Position numbers and translations under genes: made by a program. A stretch of DNA of 64,000 bases from Panonychus citri (lineage: Eukaryota; Arthropoda; Arachnida; Trombidiformes; Tetranychidae), in assembly GCF_014898815.1 (NCBI RefSeq), contig NW_026515429.1:26432-90431 (forward strand), read 5' to 3'. The notes beneath the pieces are model-generated. The model was not told where the DNA came from. It saw nothing but the letters and a program-made list of their open reading frames with translations, and made no database searches. Shown here piece by piece: positions 57,776-64,000 of this stretch; position 1 is the stretch's first letter; every line of letters begins with the position of its first letter.

Positions 57776-60700
57776 TCAAGCGATTGTCATTAATCCGTTT
57801 GGAAAATGTCGCTTCTCTACTGGACTTTGACGATTTAATCTGATTCCATTATTAGATCGCTGATTTAGTTTATTATTCCAATTTCCTCTGTTGGAACTTC
57901 CTCTTACCATCATGGAACTATTAATAACATCATCATTATTATTATTGTTGTTTCCATAATTTATTTGATTGTCACGTTCCGTGATATCAATACTTTGGCG
58001 GTTTAATCGATGATCAACAGAGTTTCGTCTTCCCTGTTTCGGTGATTCCATGAACATTATCGAGGAAACGGAAGCAGAAGACAGACAATCATCAGAAGAG
58101 CACATATCTAAAGGATAAAGATGAGCTGATGATGATGGTGATGATCTGATTGATGATAATGATGATAATAAAGGTAATGATTGAGGTGATGATTGTAAAT
58201 GTTTTGAATCAATTGACTTCCATGGTTTCATTGAATTAGTTGAGTTAATCACATTTGATGTTGAATTGTAATGATTATTTGATGATGAAGATTCTGATGA
58301 TGATGCTGATGAATCTGATAATGACATTGTTATCATTTGATTGCGTAAAATATTATTGTTTTCATTAGAATTTTCATTAATTGTTGATGATAATGATCTT
58401 TCCTCTTCAGATAATCTTCACCATTAACTTGTTGTTCATCATCACCTTTACCTTTATCACTAAATATATTTGGATCATCAATATATTTCTTTATCAAATT
58501 GAATCGGCTTATGTAACCAACTTCACCTTCATTTCCGTTTGACTCAAATTCATTTCCGGCAAATGTGATGAACATTTCATCGTCATCAAGGGTCAATGGG
58601 TCAACAATTGTTTGCCGGGCATAGTTTTCCTCACCAATCATATCAATATTGATATTAACACTATTCTTGTTGATACTGTTGTTATTTTGATTATAATTTG
58701 GTGATGATGATCCATTGCTTGGCTCAGATGATAAACTCCATGTTTCCAATGGAAACCTTGAGGTAATCATTTCATTCCCTGTTGAATTTGGTTCCTCATC
58801 TGAAATTGATGATGAGTGATTATTAAAATTCAAATAACGGCCCTCCTGTATTGTTATCACTTGAGAATTATCATCAGATCTTGATTGTTTATTAGCTGAT
58901 TTAGCATTCTTATTATTATTGCTATTGTATTTTCCACTTTTATTACCATTTTTGCTATTATTATCTCTGATATTGTTTCTCATGGATCTATTTTCAAGTA
59001 GTTTATTAGGTACGGATGAGGATGATAGGGATGGTCGAGATGATGAAGATGGTAATCTTAATGACATCGAAGCCACTGGTTGTAGCATCCAATTATTGTC
59101 ACTGACCAATGGTAAAGACTTAACTGTTTTGATCTGTTTTCTTTTACGGGTAAAATGTTTCAAATCAGCGACTAATTGGCTTAATCTTGAATCTTCTTTA
59201 GAGTGATTATGATTACCATGAGACGAATGATTTGATTTAACCCCATCGATTTTAGATCTTGCCTTACATGTTTCAGTAATTTCGGTGACAACCTCGGGCA
59301 ATGGGACAATACTCCGTTGGGCGAGTTTCTTTTCCACTTCGTTTGATAGGTTGGCCAAATTTTCTGAACTAATTGTATCATCGTAATTATTGTTCCCAGA
59401 ATTGTTATTGTTATGATTTCCCTTTGTTTCAAATAGATTCTCATTAATATCTGATAGATCATTGAGAGAATCGGGTTCATTGGAGTAATTGGTTTGCTCC
59501 ATGTTTCCGTTCTCGTTGGAAATAGTAACATTCTGATCATCATTAACCGTAACCATTTCCTCTGCTAAACGATCAACTATTTCCCTTCGTGATACTTTGG
59601 ATGCTTTGTCATCTCCCCAGGCAGTTATCATCATGGAAGAATCACAATTTTTCTTATAAATCGATGACAATGAGGAGCTCAATTGATGCTCGTGTCGTGG
59701 CTCATGAGATCTATCATTCGATAACTCGGAATCAGAGAATGCAATTTCTTTAGTGGTCACTTTAGCTTTAGAATTGTCTGAAGCTCTTCGAGAGCTTCCA
59801 AATGATAAAAGTTTCGGTCTAAATTGATTAACCGACGATTTCCAAGAGTTTGACTGCGAAACAGTTGAAATCGCCACAGGCAATGATAAAGGTTGTTGAT
59901 ATGAATTATCTTGTTGATATTGTTGCTGATACATGGATAAAGCTTCTTGGCTTAATAATGTCTCATTTCTGTTCATTTGAAGTTCACTTTCACTTTCCAA
60001 TGAACTTGGTGATCCCATTGACGACGAGTCACTTGTTGTCGATAAACTAATTGATTTATCTTTAGATTTAAGTTCAGAAATAAAATAATCATCTTCTGGA
60101 ATGACTAGTAAAGTTGGTTTGAAACGGAGCTCTCATTCGACCTCGAGCCGATGAAATGACCTCTCGAAGTCTTGAAAGAAATTCAATGGCAGTCGGTGAG
60201 GGCGATGATAAGGCCTCAGGGTCCAACAATTTAGGCGCAATCGACAAGTCTCGTCTTGATAATCGATTCGACCGTCGAAATGGTTGTGGTGATAAATTGC
60301 TAACAATTTGTACATTTGTGTTCGTTTGTCCACAAAACTGTCCATTAAATTGAGCAGATTTCTCCTTGACTCGAGCCTAATCAACGAAGAAAAAAAAACA
60401 TCAACAACAATTAGTTAATCACAATGATAATCTAAGACTTGCATGTTAATCATACGGATGAAATGATTACATAAATTGTTTACTATTCTGGTGAACATAC
60501 AATTCAATTAATCAAGCAAATTACATTCTCCTAATCATATTGAAAAGTTTACCTTAATTGTTACTGTTTTTTAATTATTAACTAGAATTATGATTAGTGT
60601 ATGATTAGCGAAGCAAATAATTAAAGATGTTAATTGTTGATTTTCTTAAAACCTTCGACAAGGTAAATGTTTACAGTTAATTAGTAAAAGAAACATAAAG

Positions 60701-61094
60701 AAACACAAAATGATTACATGATAATGTAGAGAATAGTTAATCAGATTTAAGGATTTTGTCTATTCCAAAAATAAGTTAATTAATTGAGGTAATGAAAGAA
60801 AATAGTAGAGATTAAGTGAGAGAAAATGATTCCAGACTAATTTGAAATCCGTTCTTCATGGTGAATGGATTAACATGGTAATCAAATCCATGTTATTATT
60901 AAATTATCGATGGAAATGATTATCTGCCGTTGACAACAATTAAACATCTTTGGTATCCAGTTGATTATTGATCAACATGGAAAAGGCAAACATTCATATT
61001 CCCATGATGGGAGATAAAATACTCAGAGGATTTTGATTGTTAGTTAAGGAAGTGACACTTTTTCATTGAGCATTATCATTGGAATCATTATTAT

Positions 61095-61130
<36 letters not shown>

Positions 61131-64000
61131 TTTCATGATAATGAAAATATATTATCTCTGTGAATAGAGTCATGAATATGTTAATAGGAAATACAAATAG
61201 AGTTGGAGAAAAAGTCAGAATGAAAATTTAACACCAATGAATAGAAGATGAGAATACAATGAGAATAAGCTAATTCTTTTAACCATTAGAGTAAAAATGA
61301 AGAAGAAAAAATTGTCAGCTTAATAGTGACAATATGGAAACATGATGAGATGAGAAAAAGTTACTATTAAATTGCAATTATTATCATGTTCAATTTATAA
61401 GGTAATTTAGATTCTTTTTTCTTGGTTGAATTTTCCAATGTTTGAACAATTTATCAAATTGTTCATCATGATCATCAGTTGTATTGTGATTTTCATTATC
61501 TGGGTCAAGCTAAATGATACTTGGGTCAATCGGATGTGTCAATTTGTGAAATTTTACTCAGTTTAAGAGTGAAAAATGATTTCCCCTGAAATTTGCATAA
61601 ATTTTGTATTAACTTGAATGTGAATTAAACAGGAGAATCACAAGTTCCATGTAGGAAAGATAATTCAGTTCAAGTGAAAGTTGTGTATGTGTGAATTTGT
61701 CAGAATAATAAACACCAGAGAGTGAAAAGGAAAATTTAATCAACTAATGATGAGAGAGGAAGAAGAGAAAAAAAAATACAAAGAATCACAAGTGATGGAA
61801 AACAATGTTTCCAGTCTATTAACAAGTGAATGAGTAAATCATTAGGAAGACATTGAGAAGTAGAGATGAAGATGATTATTAGGTAAGGGATGAGTAGTAG
61901 AAGATGGAGAAGAGAAAAAAAGAAAAGAATAACATTTTTAAATATCATGAAATTGAGATTTTCACCATCTTTCTTTGGAACAGTAACTTACCTGTACTTT
62001 CAGAAAGACAGAGAGAGAAATTGAGAGAGAGAGAGAGTTCACTTTCTGGGTAAAGAACAAAACTCAAGTTCACAAACCCCTGAAGGCATTAAAATGAAAG
62101 TTTTTTTTTCCATCAATATCATGAGAAAATGAAGAGTTTGGATATATAAATAATGTATTTATGAGTTTCTGATATAAATATAAAATTTCACATGAGAATA
62201 GAACAAAAGAAAGAGAGAGAATTGATAAACAAGAGAGAATGAAAATTCTGAAATGGATAATGATATCGATAGATGATAATAATTTTCTTCTTCTTTTTTT
62301 TCATGTCGAATTGAGTCCACATGGTGAACAGAAAGAAAGAAAAAAGAAAAAATTATTCAGTGTTAATGTCACAGAATAGAAAATGATGATTATTTCAAAT
62401 GAAGAATATGTAACGTGTTGATTGCGTTTTTTTTTCGTCAATTAAAGTCGCACTTACGCAATGAGCGAAAATCATCAAACTATCGCCATTTTTTTTTCTC
62501 TTCTCTTCTTTTGTGACATTTGATTCTTCTCATGGTTCAATTGATTGTTAAATAATTGTCGATTAATTGTGATTTAATAATAGATTAACTGATTTGTTCA
62601 TTTTTAATTCGTTAGATTTTATCAAATGTCACAAAAGTTTCATTTTCTCATTTCAACCGATTAATGATTCTTTTGTCTTATTTGTCTTTTCAGTCTTCAA
62701 CATTATTGATTTAGTCGCGATTCCAACTGATCAACAATTTAACAGTTTTATCACTTGATTGTTTATGAATATTTAATATAATAACTGGCTGGAATTGTTC
62801 ACCATGTTAAATGAACTTGAAATGATGATGACAATACACATATAAGGAGATTAGAGTATTTAATCATGTAGCTTGAGATTCATCATGATGAATGAATGTT
62901 CATAATCTACATGTTACCAAATGAGGTCTTTGGTACGGTTCAGTTGATTAACTAATTTCTGCTTATTAACAATTAACCATAAACAACCTGGGTATCAATT
63001 CTTTACTATGCAATCAACAATTTACATTCTTAATTGTATTGATTTACTACACGAATACACTATAAGTGTGTACACGTTTAATCAATAACAATCAAAGGGT
63101 AAATGGTACCAGTAGGACAATATAATTGATAATCTAGTCGTTGATTAAAATCATTGTTTCCTTTAGTGTTTTTTTTTTGACGATAAATTGTCAGGCTAAT
63201 TATTATCTGATCGCTGTTGGTTAATTAAGTTATTGGGGAAGAAATTATGAAAGAGAGAGAGAGAGAGATGGAAAATTAATTACCTGTAATGAGTTTAATG
63301 ATGATGGAGTGTGTTGATTATGATGATGATGATGATGATGATTAACAATGTTGGTTATTGTTGTGAGTGATTGAGAGGGTGAAGATGCTGGTGATTGAGG
63401 AGAGGAGGATGAGGATGATGATGGAGATGAAAGTGATGAAGATGATAATGGAAAGGTTAACAATGATGGTGATGATGAGGATAGATTATTAATCGATGAT
63501 GGATTAGGTGATGAGATTGGCACTGATAAAGATGATGAAGTTATTGTGGATAATAAATGTCCTTGGTCAATGGATTTGAGACAAATCTCAACATCTGATG
63601 ATTGTGTTTTCTGTTGACAATTATCATCACTTTTGTTGATTTCTTTTTGTTGACTTTTTCTTTTACTATTATTAATTGAATCACTTTTAATTGATGGATT
63701 AAATTCACCGGCAATTTCACCATAATCAACTCTATCCATGGAAAGTGTGAAACATTTTGTTTTACTGTTCGCATCCTCATCTCCGCCTCGTTCCAATGAT
63801 GAACTTCCTGTTTGATTGGAAGATGAATCACCGAATGACCCATGATGATGATTAGATGAATGAAATGAACTTTGTTGAAAACTACTGTTGTTACTTCGAT
63901 GGTCCTTTAAATTGTCAACCCTTTTAGATCTCAGGTAGATCATTAGAGAGAACATAAGTTAATCCTAAGACACCGATGGATAATCCGATGATTAGATATC
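57776..64000 (-). CDS. Unrecognised single-pass membrane protein, cytoplasmic tail (partial, runs off the right edge)
   Basis: At the right edge, - strand, a hydrophobic helix is readable (YLIIGLSIGVLGLTYVLS, 63998-63945), followed by the stop-transfer YLRSKR. The first tail exon continues to a donor at 63283 (exon end 63284). The acceptor at 60377-60378 joins it in phase to an exon beginning ARVKEK at 60376 and running to 57776. This tail, roughly 1050 residues, is Ser/Asn-rich. A conserved-looking patch lies near its start (PTAIEFLSRLREVISSARG, then PTLLVIPEDDYF). Three single-base frame changes are needed: near 63957, near 60118 and near 58405. They lie in an otherwise open gene and look like assembly errors. 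I do not recognise the family. Confidence 0.6.
60377..63283 (-). other. Intron of the membrane-tail gene (2.9 kb)
   Basis: GT at 63282-63283 and AG at 60377-60378 (- strand) in phase 0 on both sides. It contains a (TC)n tract at about 61101-61126 and GA-rich microsatellite patches near 62010-62040. No other gene is visible. Confidence 0.7.

Noticed and set aside
60156..60353. + strand frame of 65 codons
   Set aside because: Antisense of the conserved start of the membrane-tail exon.

Overview
The window is AT-rich nuclear DNA of an arthropod. The DEG/ENaC-type channel, compact intron-poor genes, short GT-AG introns and base composition fit an acariform mite, possibly a spider-mite relative. 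The species is inference. It holds a host backbone carrying one large inserted DNA element.

0.7-2.1 kb (-): a DXO/Rai1-family decapping-nuclease-like gene with an N-terminal hydrophobic anchor and a damaged active site. 4.4-18.4 kb: a tandem duplication of about 7 kb carrying a plasma-membrane Ca2+-ATPase (PMCA) gene on the - strand. Copy 1 reads as a complete 14-exon gene. Copy 2 is broken by deletions in its central exons and carries a 485-bp MITE that copy 1 lacks. The junction between the copies is a mosaic of inverted and direct pieces of the DXO-gene surroundings. 19.1-21.3 kb: a single-exon DEG/ENaC channel gene and a small secreted-peptide gene. A decayed second copy of the peptide gene lies at 41.6 kb.

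21,817-37,911: a Polinton/Maverick (adintovirus-like) element of 16,095 bp, bounded by ~52-bp terminal inverted repeats and an exact 6-bp target duplication (TATCTT). It encodes a family-B DNA polymerase, a NADAR-like protein, an FtsK/HerA-type packaging ATPase, a retroviral-type integrase with chromodomain, a small two-helix membrane protein, penton-like, core-like (pVI/pX-like) and double-jelly-roll hexon-like capsid proteins, an adenain-like protease, a TATA-binding-protein (TBP) homologue and, on the opposite strand, a BIR/BIR/RING inhibitor of apoptosis. Most of these genes carry frameshifts, so this copy looks like a fossil. The polymerase core, the TBP-like gene, the pVI-like gene and the small membrane gene are open.

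38-64 kb: ordinary host genes. These are LIPT1 lipoyltransferase (one apparent frameshift), PPIL2 U-box cyclophilin, the RNA polymerase I subunit RPA12, RACK1, an orphan 7TM receptor, and the cytoplasmic tail of an unrecognised single-pass membrane protein that runs off the right edge. Long non-coding stretches with microsatellites and a second MITE separate them. A cyclophilin fragment of PPIL2 is stranded near 44.4 kb.

The best candidate for something little described is the accessory set of the Polinton: a TBP homologue, TATA-like motifs at similar distances ahead of several structural genes, a NADAR-domain protein and an IAP. Because single-base breaks also occur in host genes here, some breaks in the element could be assembly errors rather than decay.
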